Shown here in pieces: positions 25,152 to 33,659 of a DNA stretch of 64,000 nucleotides (positions are counted from its first letter, which is position 1; every line of letters begins with the position of its first letter). The stretch is from Anaerolineae bacterium (GTDB lineage: Bacteria > Chloroflexota > Anaerolineae > Anaerolineales > Anaerolineaceae): positions 372,001 to 436,000 of the forward strand of contig JABUFD010000002.1 in NCBI GenBank assembly GCA_013314735.1, given 5' to 3'. Below the pieces are notes generated by a model. That model did not search any database. It worked only from the letters and a program-made list of their open reading frames with translations, and was not told the DNA's origin. A program made the translations under genes and the position numbers.

Positions 25152-26008
25152 TGCACTTTCCACCCCGCAGCCTGGTCAAATTCTGGCGCCGGAACAGCCT
25201 GTACTGGCGCAGACTCCAGTGGCAAAGCCGGGCGCTGCCAGATTGCATCATCCTGGGCGCCCAGAAATGCGGCACTTCCAGTTTGCACTGGTATCTCTCG
25301 CAGCACCCACAACTTTTCACTTCCCCGGTACGAAACGAGATTCATTTTTTTGATGTCACCGGACACGCCGGTGGGGTAAAAGATCGTTTTCCGCAGGGAG
25401 AATCCTGGTATCGGGCGCACTTTCCTTTACGGCAACAGCTGCCACCGGGCGCTAAGGTGTTCGAATCCACCCCGATGTACCTGTTTCATCCGTTGGCGCC
25501 GGAACGGATGCACCTTCTGTTGCCGGAAGCAAAGCTGGTTGCGATCCTGCGCAACCCGGTTGATCGCGCCATATCACATTACCAGATGAGTTTGAGCAAA
25601 GGACAGGAAACATTGCCAATGTTGGAAGCCCTCATGGCAGAAGAGGACCGACTTGCCCCGATCCAGGCTGGGCAACAGTATGGTCATCCTTCGTTTACAG
25701 AACACACCTACAAAAGTCGCGGGCGGTACGCTGAGCAGTTGGAGCGGTATCTGCAGTGGTATTCACAGGACCAGTTGTTGGTTCTCCGCAGTGAAGACCT
25801 GTTCGTGAATCCGCACACAGTGCTTCGCCGGGTGTTTGCATTTCTCGGCGTGAATACCGAATTTTCTGTGCCTGACCTGCGTATCCGCAATCGTTCGCGC
25901 CAATCAATTCCAGTTCCACCTGCGGTTCGCAGCTACCTGGAGGGTTACTTTCGTCCTCACAACCAATTGTTGGCTGAGTTAGTCGGCCCAGAATTTTTGT
26001 GGCAGTAG
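25151..26008 (+). CDS. Sulfotransferase (carbohydrate type)
   Basis: 285 aa. The start at 25151 shares one base with the previous stop (TAATG) and has CAGGAG just before it. The binding loop reads IILGAQKCGTSSLHWYL and the 3'-phosphate motif LVAILRNPVDRAISHYQMS. It is the third consecutive sulfotransferase gene and is nearest in pattern to the first. It ends this half of the glycan locus; the next gene lies beyond a 273-base regulatory gap. Confidence 0.88.
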   Translation: MHFPPRSLVKFWRRNSLYWRRLQWQSRALPDCIILGAQKCGTSSLHWYLSQHPQLFTSPVRNEIHFFDVTGHAGGVKDRFPQGESWYRAHFPLRQQLPPGAKVFESTPMYLFHPLAPERMHLLLPEAKLVAILRNPVDRAISHYQMSLSKGQETLPMLEALMAEEDRLAPIQAGQQYGHPSFTEHTYKSRGRYAEQLERYLQWYSQDQLLVLRSEDLFVNPHTVLRRVFAFLGVNTEFSVPDLRIRNRSRQSIPVPPAVRSYLEGYFRPHNQLLAELVGPEFLWQ

Positions 26009-26186
26009 AATCACAGTCAATTCCGTAGTACCCTGGACCAAGGAAAACTGTAATAGTAGGGGATGAATAACGTATTAACCATATAGGAGCGCCGGTTGGT
26101 ATGGTGAATATGGACTCAGGAGAGGCACGGTGGTGTCTTCTACCGCTCTGCTGAGCACCTGGGACGACCCAAAATCATCAATCTAA

Positions 26187-26244
26187 GCACAAATGTGCAT
26201 TAATCCGTAAAAATATTGTAGAATGCGCACAAATGTTGTACTAT
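26187..26244 (+). promoter_or_regulatory. Promoter and paired operators of the ascorbate operon
   Basis: TTGTAG (26216-26221) and TACTAT (26239-26244) with 17 bases between form the promoter. GCACAAATGTGC at 26187-26198 is a perfect dyad; a second, imperfect copy (GCACAAATGTTG, 26227-26238) fills the end of the spacer. The two are 40 bases apart, close to four helical turns, as expected for a looping SorC-type regulator acting on its own operon. The 26009-26186 part of the gap shows nothing else. Confidence 0.6.
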
Positions 26245-26281
26245 CGTCAAAGATTCACAATTCCCGTTGGGTTACGGAGAA

Positions 26282-27280
26282 ATGAACACCAATAACGAAA
26301 ATAAACACCTCAGGCATATGGAAATGCTGGCGGAGATTGCTTCGATGTATTACGAGCAGCAATTAACGCAATCCGAAATTGCAGACCGGCTGTATATTTC
26401 ACGTTCACGCATCTCGCGGTTGCTGCAGGAAGCACAGCAGAAAGGGATCGTAGAGATCACGGTTAACCATGTCGGCGATCGCAGTTACGAAATGGAAGAG
26501 ATGTTAAAACGTTGTTTCAATCTTAAGGAAGCAATAGTTTTAAACAACCTTGGCCTCGATTATGAGCAGATCCTGGTTCAGATGGGCAAATTGGCAGCTG
26601 GATACCTGGATGAGAAAATTCGCAACGCCAATCGGATTGGTATTTCGTGGGGACGTTCTATCGCAGCCACGATAGACAATCTGGAAGGATTTCACCATAA
26701 GCACCTGGAAATTGTGCAGGTGATTGGCGGAACGTTGGTGCAGAACCCGGTGATTGATATCGCCGGCTTAACCCAGAAGATTGTCAACAAGTTCAATGCT
26801 ACCGGCATTTATTTGAACGCCCCGCTGTACATGGAAGATGTGTATGGCGCGGAGAGTTTAAGACGCCAATCGGTCATCGCTTTTGCCCTGGACAAGGCCC
26901 GAAGCGCCGACATTGTCATCTCCGGTATCGGCTCGATGGGGAGCGATAACATCGCCTACATGTGGAATGGCTACCACAATGAAGCGGAACTGGATCGGCT
27001 GTTGGCGAATGGAGCGGCGGGTTTTATGTGCGCCCAGGCTTTTGATATCAATGGTGTTCCGATCAAGACTGGTTTTAATGAGCGCGTGATCGGGATTTCG
27101 CTGAGCGAATTGAAAAAGGTGGATACTGTGGTTGGCATCTCCGGTGGGCAGCAAAAGGCGGCTGCGGTACTGGGTGCCCTGCGCGGTGGATACTGCAATG
27201 TACTGGTCACAGACCGCACCTGTATTAATGAGATCGCCAGGATGGACCGTGACTTTCTGAAACCCCAGGTTAACAATTGA
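26282..27280 (+). CDS. SorC/DeoR-type sugar-binding transcriptional regulator
   Basis: 332 aa. The N-terminal HTH (MLAEIASMYYEQQLTQSEIADRL, ISRSRISRLLQEAQ) is followed by the SorC sugar-phosphate sensor domain (GISWGRSIAATI, VVGISGGQQKAAAVLGALRGG). Members of this family sense phosphorylated sugars and control their uptake operon. GGAGAA precedes the ATG at 26282; an upstream TTG at 26267 is possible but worse. It is the first gene of the ascorbate operon and is likely autoregulated through the GCACAAATGTGC sites. In enterobacteria the ula regulator is the DeoR-type UlaR, so this is a different regulator family for the same pathway. Confidence 0.9.
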   Translation: MNTNNENKHLRHMEMLAEIASMYYEQQLTQSEIADRLYISRSRISRLLQEAQQKGIVEITVNHVGDRSYEMEEMLKRCFNLKEAIVLNNLGLDYEQILVQMGKLAAGYLDEKIRNANRIGISWGRSIAATIDNLEGFHHKHLEIVQVIGGTLVQNPVIDIAGLTQKIVNKFNATGIYLNAPLYMEDVYGAESLRRQSVIAFALDKARSADIVISGIGSMGSDNIAYMWNGYHNEAELDRLLANGAAGFMCAQAFDINGVPIKTGFNERVIGISLSELKKVDTVVGISGGQQKAAAVLGALRGGYCNVLVTDRTCINEIARMDRDFLKPQVNN

Positions 27281-27334
27281 TCATCCAGATCATCCCCCGA
27301 AAAAAAACCAAAATAAACCAATAGGAGTGAACAC

Positions 27335-28399
27335 ATGAGTAAAATTGATGAAATCACCCGCGAATCATGGATTATGAGCACCTTCCCGGAATGGGGAACA
27401 TGGCTCAACGAAGAAATCGAAGAAGAAGTAGTCCAACCGGGAACCGTGGCCATGTGGTGGCTGGGCTGCACCGGCCTGTGGGTGAAAACCCCGGGTGATG
27501 CCAATATCAGCATTGATTTCTGGCTGGGCAACGGAAAGCGCACCAGGAAGACCAAGAACATGGTGGCCGGGCACCAGATGGCCAATATGAGCGGCTGTCG
27601 TTTACTGCAACCCAACCTGCGCGCCAGCCCATTCGTGATGGACCCGTTTGCAGTGAAGAAGGTGGACGCCGTGCTTTCCACCCACTACCACAACGACCAT
27701 ATTGACGCTAATTATGCAGCGGCAATTTTGAAGAATGTTACCGAACCGGTACCTTTCATTGGCCCCTGGAAGTCAGTGGAAAAGTGGATGGAATGGGGCG
27801 TACCGGAGGATCGCTGCCGGGTGGTAAAACCCGGTGATTCGATTCAGATCAAGGATCTGGAAATTATTGCCGTGGATAGCTTTGACCGAACATGCCTGGT
27901 GACGACGGATGGGTACCAGGATATCCGGGGAGTGTGCCCGACCGATATGGATGATAAGGCTGTCAATTACATCATCAAGACCCCCGGCGGGAATATCTAC
28001 CACAGTGGTGATTCCCATTATTCGATCTATTTCGCCAAACATGGCAAGGATTATGACATTGATGTCGCTTTTGGCTCTTATGGTGAGAACCCGGTTGGCA
28101 TTGCGGATAAGATGACCTCAATCGATATTCTGCGCATGGCGGAAGCGCTGCGCTGCAAGGTGGTGATTCCGATCCATTATGACGTGTGGACCAATTTTAT
28201 GGCTGATACCAATGAAATCCTTGCGTTGTACGACATGCGCAAGTACCGCTTGCAGTACCAGTTCGAACCCTTTATCTGGGAAGTGGGTGGCAAGTATGTT
28301 TATCCCAATGACCTGGGTAAGCGTCAATACCATCACCCACGCGGGTTCACAGATGCGTTCGATTATGAACCGAACACACCTTTCCGCTCGATGCTATAA
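27335..28399 (+). CDS. ulaG: L-ascorbate-6-phosphate lactonase UlaG
   Basis: 354 aa, the family's usual length. UlaG is a metallo-beta-lactamase-fold hydrolase that opens the lactone ring of ascorbate 6-phosphate to 3-keto-L-gulonate 6-phosphate. The metal motif [10 protein letters not shown] (H117, H119, D121, H122) is intact, and the start [22 protein letters not shown] is the characteristic UlaG N-terminus. TAGGAGTG precedes the ATG. It is the first enzyme gene of the operon, 54 bases after the regulator. Confidence 0.95.
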   Translation: MSKIDEITRESWIMSTFPEWGTWLNEEIEEEVVQPGTVAMWWLGCTGLWVKTPGDANISIDFWLGNGKRTRKTKNMVAGHQMANMSGCRLLQPNLRASPFVMDPFAVKKVDAVLSTHYHNDHIDANYAAAILKNVTEPVPFIGPWKSVEKWMEWGVPEDRCRVVKPGDSIQIKDLEIIAVDSFDRTCLVTTDGYQDIRGVCPTDMDDKAVNYIIKTPGGNIYHSGDSHYSIYFAKHGKDYDIDVAFGSYGENPVGIADKMTSIDILRMAEALRCKVVIPIHYDVWTNFMADTNEILALYDMRKYRLQYQFEPFIWEVGGKYVYPNDLGKRQYHHPRGFTDAFDYEPNTPFRSML

Positions 28400-28410
28400 G
28401 GAGAAACCCG

Positions 28411-28866
28411 GTGTTATTAAAAACCTTTGTTGAAAAAAAGCATTACCTGTTTGCGGAGAGCGCGCCAGATTGGCGGGAATCGATCCGCATGAGCTGCAAG
28501 CCACTGGAAGCTGACGGGACCCTCGACCCGGTTTATGCCGATCAGGTAATCGCCTGCGTCGAGAAGCACGGTCCGTATATTGTCATTATCCCGGGAATCG
28601 CCATTCCGCATTCGATGGAGGGCGCCAAAGGTGTCAACCGCACCGCGATCGGGTTCATGAAGCTTGCAAATCCGGTTTCCTTCGATGACGGGGACCCGGA
28701 GAAGAGTGCCTCAGTCTTTTTTACCCTCGCAGCCGAGAATCATGATGCACACCTGGCGAACATGCAGCAGTTATTCACGATGCTCTCGGATGATGACCTG
28801 ATCGAGGCATTAATGGAGGTCACAGGACCTGAAGATCTGCTCAGGTTGGATGAACAGTTTTCTTAG
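28411..28866 (+). CDS. ulaC: Ascorbate-specific PTS enzyme IIA (UlaC)
   Basis: 151 aa of the mannitol/fructose-type IIA fold. His67 in the stretch PGIAIPHSMEG is the phosphorylated residue that passes phosphate from HPr to UlaB. The GTG start at 28411 has AAGGAG at a good distance, and the gene begins 11 bases after ulaG. Confidence 0.92.
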   Translation: MLLKTFVEKKHYLFAESAPDWRESIRMSCKPLEADGTLDPVYADQVIACVEKHGPYIVIIPGIAIPHSMEGAKGVNRTAIGFMKLANPVSFDDGDPEKSASVFFTLAAENHDAHLANMQQLFTMLSDDDLIEALMEVTGPEDLLRLDEQFS

Positions 28867-28925
28867 GAATTGTTGGTGTCAATTCAAACGCTAGATTCAA
28901 TATCGCAAAATAAGGAGATCATCAA

Positions 28926-30401
28926 ATGGAAGTATTAAACACAATCTGGACATTTATCGTTAGCAATATTATCACCCAGCCGGCTTACTTCATTGGCTTG
29001 ATTGTACTGATCGGGTACATTCTGCTGAGGAAACCATGGTACGATGTGCTGGCTGGTACGATCAAAGCAGTAGTGGGCTATTTGATCTTGATCGTGGGTT
29101 CCGGCGGACTGGTATCGAACTTCCGCCCGATCCTGGTTGGTTTGAAAGACCGCTTCGGCCTGGACGCCATGGTGATTGACCCCTACTTCGGGCAAAATGC
29201 AGTCACCGCGGGGGTGGAGGAAGTGTTTGGCCGCACCTTCGGGCAGGTGATGGTGCTGGTGTTGATTGCCTTCATCTTCAATATTCTCCTGGTTGCCCTC
29301 AAGAAGTGGACCAAGTTCCGCGCAATTTTCACCACCGGCCATGTGCAGGTGCAGCAGGCTTCGACCGCGTTCTGGCTGATCCTGTTTGCCTTCCCCGCGC
29401 TGGGTGAAACCCCGACCCTCCTGATTATGGCGTTGATCCTCGGCCTGTATTGGGCAGTGGGCACCAACATGACGGTCGAAATCACCCAGGATCTGACCGA
29501 CGGTGCAGGCTTCAGCATTGCGCACCAGCAGATGTTCGCCCTGAAACTGTTTTCCTGGCTCTCAGAAAAGATGAACAAGGGCGCCAAGAAAGTCAGCAAA
29601 CGCCTGGAAGATATGGAATTCCCCGGTTTTCTCTCGATTTTCAATGAGAATATGGTCGCGACCTCGATCCTGATGACCCTGTTCTTCGGTACCATCCTGC
29701 TCGTTTTGGGCAAGGATTACCTGACCACCGCGGGTTTCCTGGGTGCTGGCAAGTCTTTCTTCTTCTACATTCTTACCACCAGCCTCAACTTTGCCGTGTA
29801 CCTTTCCATCCTGCAGCTGGGTGTCCGCACTTTCGTGGCTGAATTGAGTCAGTCATTCCATGGTATTTCTTCCCGGCTGCTGCCTGGTGCTGTACCTGGT
29901 GTGGACTGCGCGGTTTCCTATGGTTTTGGCTCACCCAATGCTGTGACGATCGGCTTCCTGTTTGGCGCACTGGGTCAATTCCTGGCGATCCTGGTTTTGA
30001 TCCTGCTGCAGAGCCCGGTGCTGGTGATCGCTGGCTTCGTTCCGGTCTTCTTTGACAACGCGACCATTGCCGTCTTTGCCAATAACAAAGGTGGTATCAA
30101 AGCTGCCATGCTGTGGCCATTTATCGCAGGTTTGTGCCAGGTATTCGGATCGGCGATCATCGCCGGCTGGGTTGGCATGGCTGCCTACGGCGGTTACCTG
30201 GGCATGTGGGACTGGGCAGTTGTCTGGCCGGTGTTCACCGTCCTGATGAAGTACCTGAGTTATGCAGGTGTGGCGATCATTGCCGTGGCGCTCTTCCTGG
30301 TACCGCAGCTGCAGTACCGCAATAACAAAGAAACCTACTTCCTCGTGACCGAAGATTATGAAGCCTACAAGGCGAAAAAGGCTGAGAAAGCAGGTGCGTA
30401 A
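28926..30401 (+). CDS. ulaA: Ascorbate PTS permease enzyme IIC (UlaA)
   Basis: 491 aa with 10-12 membrane helices and the UlaA signatures RPILVGLKDRFGLDAMVIDPYFGQNA and GVDCAVSYGFGSPNAVTIGFLFGA. It imports L-ascorbate with phosphorylation at C6. AAGGAG lies before the ATG. The C-terminus carries a charged tail (KAKKAEKAGA). Confidence 0.95.
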   Translation: MEVLNTIWTFIVSNIITQPAYFIGLIVLIGYILLRKPWYDVLAGTIKAVVGYLILIVGSGGLVSNFRPILVGLKDRFGLDAMVIDPYFGQNAVTAGVEEVFGRTFGQVMVLVLIAFIFNILLVALKKWTKFRAIFTTGHVQVQQASTAFWLILFAFPALGETPTLLIMALILGLYWAVGTNMTVEITQDLTDGAGFSIAHQQMFALKLFSWLSEKMNKGAKKVSKRLEDMEFPGFLSIFNENMVATSILMTLFFGTILLVLGKDYLTTAGFLGAGKSFFFYILTTSLNFAVYLSILQLGVRTFVAELSQSFHGISSRLLPGAVPGVDCAVSYGFGSPNAVTIGFLFGALGQFLAILVLILLQSPVLVIAGFVPVFFDNATIAVFANNKGGIKAAMLWPFIAGLCQVFGSAIIAGWVGMAAYGGYLGMWDWAVVWPVFTVLMKYLSYAGVAIIAVALFLVPQLQYRNNKETYFLVTEDYEAYKAKKAEKAGA

Positions 30402-30452
30402 AAGCTGGCGGTTTTGTTTGATGATTGACACCAATTAAGCAGGACCCCAAGT

Positions 30453-30496
30453 GCAGGGGTGGATGATTTCCGCACATTTCACCCCTGCAATTTTTT
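30453..30496 (+). terminator. Terminator-like hairpin between ulaA and ulaB
   Basis: GCAGGGGTG (30453-30461) pairs with CACCCCTGC (30480-30488) across an 18-base loop, followed by AATTTTTT. The shape is that of an intrinsic terminator, but the operon continues 27 bases on with ulaB. It probably acts as partial attenuation or as a 3'-end stabiliser that changes the UlaA:UlaB ratio. Confidence 0.6.
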
Positions 30497-30522
30497 CAAC
30501 ATATATGATGGAGGAAAATTAA

Positions 30523-30828
30523 ATGGCTACAATATTGGCGACATGTGCAAATGGTGCAGGCTCGAGCCTGTTGATGAAAATGGCAGTGGAAAAGGTGGTG
30601 AAGGAACTCAACATGAATGTTACCCGTGTCCACCACTGTGCCATCGCCGAGGGGAAAAGCACAGCGAAAAACTTCGATATTGTGTTTTGTCCATTGAACT
30701 TCAAATCCATGTTCGATGATGCCGTGAAAAGCGGTGTGACCGTGATTGGGTTGAAGAACGTGATGTCAGCGGACGAAATCAAGAAAAATGTGCTGGAACT
30801 AGGCCTGGATCAGAAATTTAAAAAGTAA
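30523..30828 (+). CDS. ulaB: Ascorbate-specific PTS enzyme IIB (UlaB)
   Basis: 101 aa. Cys8 in the N-terminal loop ATCANGAGSS is the phosphocysteine of lactose/ascorbate-type IIB proteins; it takes phosphate from UlaC and gives it to ascorbate bound in UlaA. GATGGAGG precedes the ATG. It lies after ulaA, separated by the hairpin at 30453. Confidence 0.93.
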   Translation: MATILATCANGAGSSLLMKMAVEKVVKELNMNVTRVHHCAIAEGKSTAKNFDIVFCPLNFKSMFDDAVKSGVTVIGLKNVMSADEIKKNVLELGLDQKFKK

Positions 30829-30876
30829 GCAACCCCAGCGGTTTGACTGCAACGATGATGTGGATGAAAGGCGCCA

Positions 30877-31725
30877 GTGGACCTTCAGGCACTTAAAGCA
30901 ATTGGGCAGAAGATCAGGGTCATTGTCTGCGACCTCGATCAAACCTTGCTCAATTCACACAAGCACATTTCGCCTGCCAATCTCGAAGCCATTCGGGCAG
31001 CGCAGGCACAGGGGATTTTCGTCACCCTCTGTAGCGGGCGTATTTTCACCATGCTGGAAACCTATGCGCGGGAGCTGGCAATCGATGGGCCGGTGATCTC
31101 GACCAATGGCGCGGCAATTGTCAATGCCCGGGATAACATCCTGCTGGCAGCGCACCCAATGGCGCGGGACGTTGCCCTGTCCATCCTGGATCAGGCGTTG
31201 AACAGAGGGTATGATACCGCGGCATTGACGGAAGAGGCCTGCTATTTTTCTGCCAACAGTATCCGGGTGGAGCGGTTCCAGCAGTATAACGGGATCGCTG
31301 GCGAGCAGGGATTGAAGGAGATACCCATTCTGCCGATGGCCGATAGCCGGGAGGCAGTTTCCTCCTCAGTGCTGAAAATCTTGATTCAGGAATTACAACC
31401 CGGTGACCTGGCCCATGCTGCCCAAATGCTGCAGTCGATTGATGGGATTTCCATCACCAGTTCCGAGCCCGGCTTGCTTGATGTGATGAAAGTCGGGGTT
31501 GACAAAGGCAGCGGGGTGGCTGAATTACGGGCGATTCTCGCTGTCGAACGGGAGCAGGTGTGCGTGTTTGGCGATTATTTGAATGATTTGCCAATGTTCG
31601 CCGAGGCTGGATTCCCGATTGCAATGGGCAATGCGCATGCAGAACTGAAAGCCAGGGCGCTGGCGGTCACCGACGGTTATGAGGAGGATGGAATTGCGCG
31701 TGCGTTGTACGAGTACATTTTATAA
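30877..31725 (+). CDS. HAD-superfamily (Cof-type) phosphatase
   Basis: 282 aa from a GTG, with GAAAGG upstream. The HAD nucleophile motif VCDLDQTLL (D19, D21), the TLCSGR motif and the C-terminal GDYLNDLPMFAEAG are all present with a type IIb cap, so it should be an active phosphatase on sugar phosphates. Known ula operons do not include one; here it occupies the place where ulaD would be expected, yet it cannot catalyse decarboxylation. It may remove phosphate from an inhibitory pathway intermediate. Confidence 0.85.
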   Translation: MDLQALKAIGQKIRVIVCDLDQTLLNSHKHISPANLEAIRAAQAQGIFVTLCSGRIFTMLETYARELAIDGPVISTNGAAIVNARDNILLAAHPMARDVALSILDQALNRGYDTAALTEEACYFSANSIRVERFQQYNGIAGEQGLKEIPILPMADSREAVSSSVLKILIQELQPGDLAHAAQMLQSIDGISITSSEPGLLDVMKVGVDKGSGVAELRAILAVEREQVCVFGDYLNDLPMFAEAGFPIAMGNAHAELKARALAVTDGYEEDGIARALYEYIL

Positions 31726-31764
31726 TGAAAGAATGATTCCCATGCTAACAGAAAGGATAGGTTC

Positions 31765-32460
31765 ATGCTGGAACGATTAAAACAGGATGTTTTGGAAGCG
31801 AATTTGTTGCTGCCGAAGTATGGTCTGGTCACCTTTACCTGGGGCAATGTTTCCGGCATTGACCGCCAACATGGCCTGGTAGTGATCAAACCCTCCGGGG
31901 TCGAGTATGACCAGATGACGGTCGCTGACCTGGTCGTGGTGGATCTCAATGGGAAGGTTGTTGAGGGGCATTTGAAGCCTTCTTCGGATACACCTACTCA
32001 TGTCGAGTTATACCGCGCATTTTCGGGGATTGGCGGGATCGTACATACGCATTCGCGTTGGGCAACGATTTTTGCCCAATCCGGGCGGGAGATTCCTGCG
32101 CTGGGCACCACCCATGCCGATTACTTTTATGGTGAAATCCCCTGCACACGACCGATGTCAGCGGAGGAAATTGCTGGTGATTATGAAAAAGAAACCGGTG
32201 TGGTGATTGTCGAGCGCTTCAACGGGCTGCATGCGGATCAAATCCCGGGGGTTGTTGTCTACAGCCACGGGCCCTTTGCCTGGGGAACGAGTGCGCATGA
32301 AGCCGTTCACAACGCGGTGGTGATGGAAGAAGTGGCAATGATGGCCTGGCATAACCTGGTCCTTTCCGGTAGTCAACTGCCGGTGCTGCAACAGGCGCTA
32401 CTCGACAAACATTACCTGCGCAAGCACGGTGCCAATGCCTACTACGGCCAGAAGGGTTGA
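31765..32460 (+). CDS. ulaF: L-ribulose-5-phosphate 4-epimerase (UlaF/AraD)
   Basis: 231 aa of the class II aldolase fold. The zinc ligands [10 protein letters not shown] (H94, H96) and a later His in [11 protein letters not shown] are present, and the phosphate-binding [10 protein letters not shown] and SSDTPTH stretches match AraD/UlaF. It turns L-ribulose 5-phosphate into D-xylulose 5-phosphate, the last step of ascorbate breakdown. GAAAGGATAGG precedes the ATG; the ulaE start overlaps its stop. Confidence 0.92.
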   Translation: MLERLKQDVLEANLLLPKYGLVTFTWGNVSGIDRQHGLVVIKPSGVEYDQMTVADLVVVDLNGKVVEGHLKPSSDTPTHVELYRAFSGIGGIVHTHSRWATIFAQSGREIPALGTTHADYFYGEIPCTRPMSAEEIAGDYEKETGVVIVERFNGLHADQIPGVVVYSHGPFAWGTSAHEAVHNAVVMEEVAMMAWHNLVLSGSQLPVLQQALLDKHYLRKHGANAYYGQKG

Positions 32461-33317
32461 TGGTTATGGCTGAATACTCTCTCGGGCTGTATGAAAAGGC
32501 GATGCCGGCTGGAATAGGTTTCCCGGCGATGCTGGAACTGACTGCCCGCTGCGGATTTGACCGGTTGGAGATCAGCATCGACGAATCCGATGGACGCCTC
32601 GACCGCCTGGATTGGGAACCACGCCAGGTGGAAGCGCTGCGTTCATTGAGTGTGGGTGTGGGGGTGCCGATCCGGACGATGTGCCTGAGCGGCCACCGGC
32701 GTTTCCCAATGGGATCGCATGATCCCCAGGTTCGTGTCCGATCAATTGAGATCATGCAGAAAGCGATCCGATTTTCTGCCCATCTGGGCGTATCCATCAT
32801 CCAGCTGGCCGGTTATGACGTGTATTATGAACCAGGTGATGCACAAACTCGGGCATACTTCGCCGAGAATCTGGCTGCGGCGGTGGCGTACGCTGCCCAG
32901 CATGGGGTGGTGCTTGCTTTTGAAACGATGGAAACCTCTTTCATGGATACGGTTGCCAAATCGATGGTGTATGTGAAGCAAATTGATTCGCCCTGGTTGG
33001 GGGTTTATCCGGATATCGGCAATTTGCAAAATGCGGCAGTCGTATATGGCAGCAACGTGATGGACGATATTGCCAGTGGGGCAGGACATCTGTTTGCGGC
33101 GCACCTGAAGGAAACCGTCCCGGGTGTGTACCGCGACTTGGCATTTGGTACCGGGCACACCCCGTATCAGGAAGCCATCCGCGCCTTGTGGCGGCAGGGC
33201 GTACGCATGTATACCGGCGAGTTCTGGTATAACGGCGAAGATGATGTAGCAGACAATATTACCCGTTCCGCGCAGTTCCTGCGCCAACGGATTGAGGAAG
33301 CAGCCCTCGCTGCTTAA
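32460..33317 (+). CDS. ulaE: L-ribulose/xylulose-5-phosphate 3-epimerase (UlaE)
   Basis: 285 aa TIM-barrel of the UlaE/SgaU family: LGLYEKAMP at the N-terminus, FDRLEISIDESDGRLDRLDW, MCLSGHRRFPMGS, and the metal-binding Glu/Asp/His residues in AFETMETSFMDT, YPDIGNL and AHLKET. It converts L-xylulose 5-phosphate to L-ribulose 5-phosphate. The start ATG at 32460 shares its A with the previous stop (TGATG); an ATG at 32466 is an alternative. Confidence 0.92.
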   Translation: MVMAEYSLGLYEKAMPAGIGFPAMLELTARCGFDRLEISIDESDGRLDRLDWEPRQVEALRSLSVGVGVPIRTMCLSGHRRFPMGSHDPQVRVRSIEIMQKAIRFSAHLGVSIIQLAGYDVYYEPGDAQTRAYFAENLAAAVAYAAQHGVVLAFETMETSFMDTVAKSMVYVKQIDSPWLGVYPDIGNLQNAAVVYGSNVMDDIASGAGHLFAAHLKETVPGVYRDLAFGTGHTPYQEAIRALWRQGVRMYTGEFWYNGEDDVADNITRSAQFLRQRIEEAALAA

Positions 33318-33337
33318 AAAGGAATAGGAGTTATCTC

Positions 33338-33616
33338 ATGTATGCGAAGCAAACCGTGTTGAAGAATGTATCCGGCCTACACGCCCGTCCGGCTTCGGAT
33401 TTTGTGGCGTTGGCAAAGACCTTTGAGTCGAAGGTGACAGTGCAGCGCCTTGATGAAGAGGATGCCGTTGTTACCAATGCCAAGTCAATCATCAAGGTGC
33501 TGGCTCAGGGACTTTCGGTCAATACGCCGATTGAAATTGCGGCGGATGGACCGGATGAGCAGGAGGCCGTCGACCAATTGGTGGCATTGGTGGATTCCAA
33601 ATTTGGCGAAGAGTAA
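33338..33616 (+). CDS. ptsH: Phosphocarrier protein HPr
   Basis: 92 aa. His15 in GLHARPAS is the phosphorylation site. Ser50 in NAKSIIKVL corresponds to the regulatory Ser46 of Gram-positive HPr; the four-residue shift comes from a small insertion (DEED) before it. The Ser suggests control by HPr kinase. AATAGGAG precedes the ATG, 20 bases after ulaE. Encoding of HPr within an ascorbate operon implies that this PTS is dedicated or the only one in the cell. Confidence 0.95.
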   Translation: MYAKQTVLKNVSGLHARPASDFVALAKTFESKVTVQRLDEEDAVVTNAKSIIKVLAQGLSVNTPIEIAADGPDEQEAVDQLVALVDSKFGEE

Positions 33617-33659
33617 CCTGTTGTTTTAATCAATCCCGGTGTGTGGGGAAGGAGGCGCG

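Noticed and set aside
30877-31725. HAD protein as a substitute UlaD decarboxylase
   Set aside because: The motifs are those of a HAD phosphatase; UlaD is a TIM-barrel of the orotidine-decarboxylase suprafamily and no such pattern is present.
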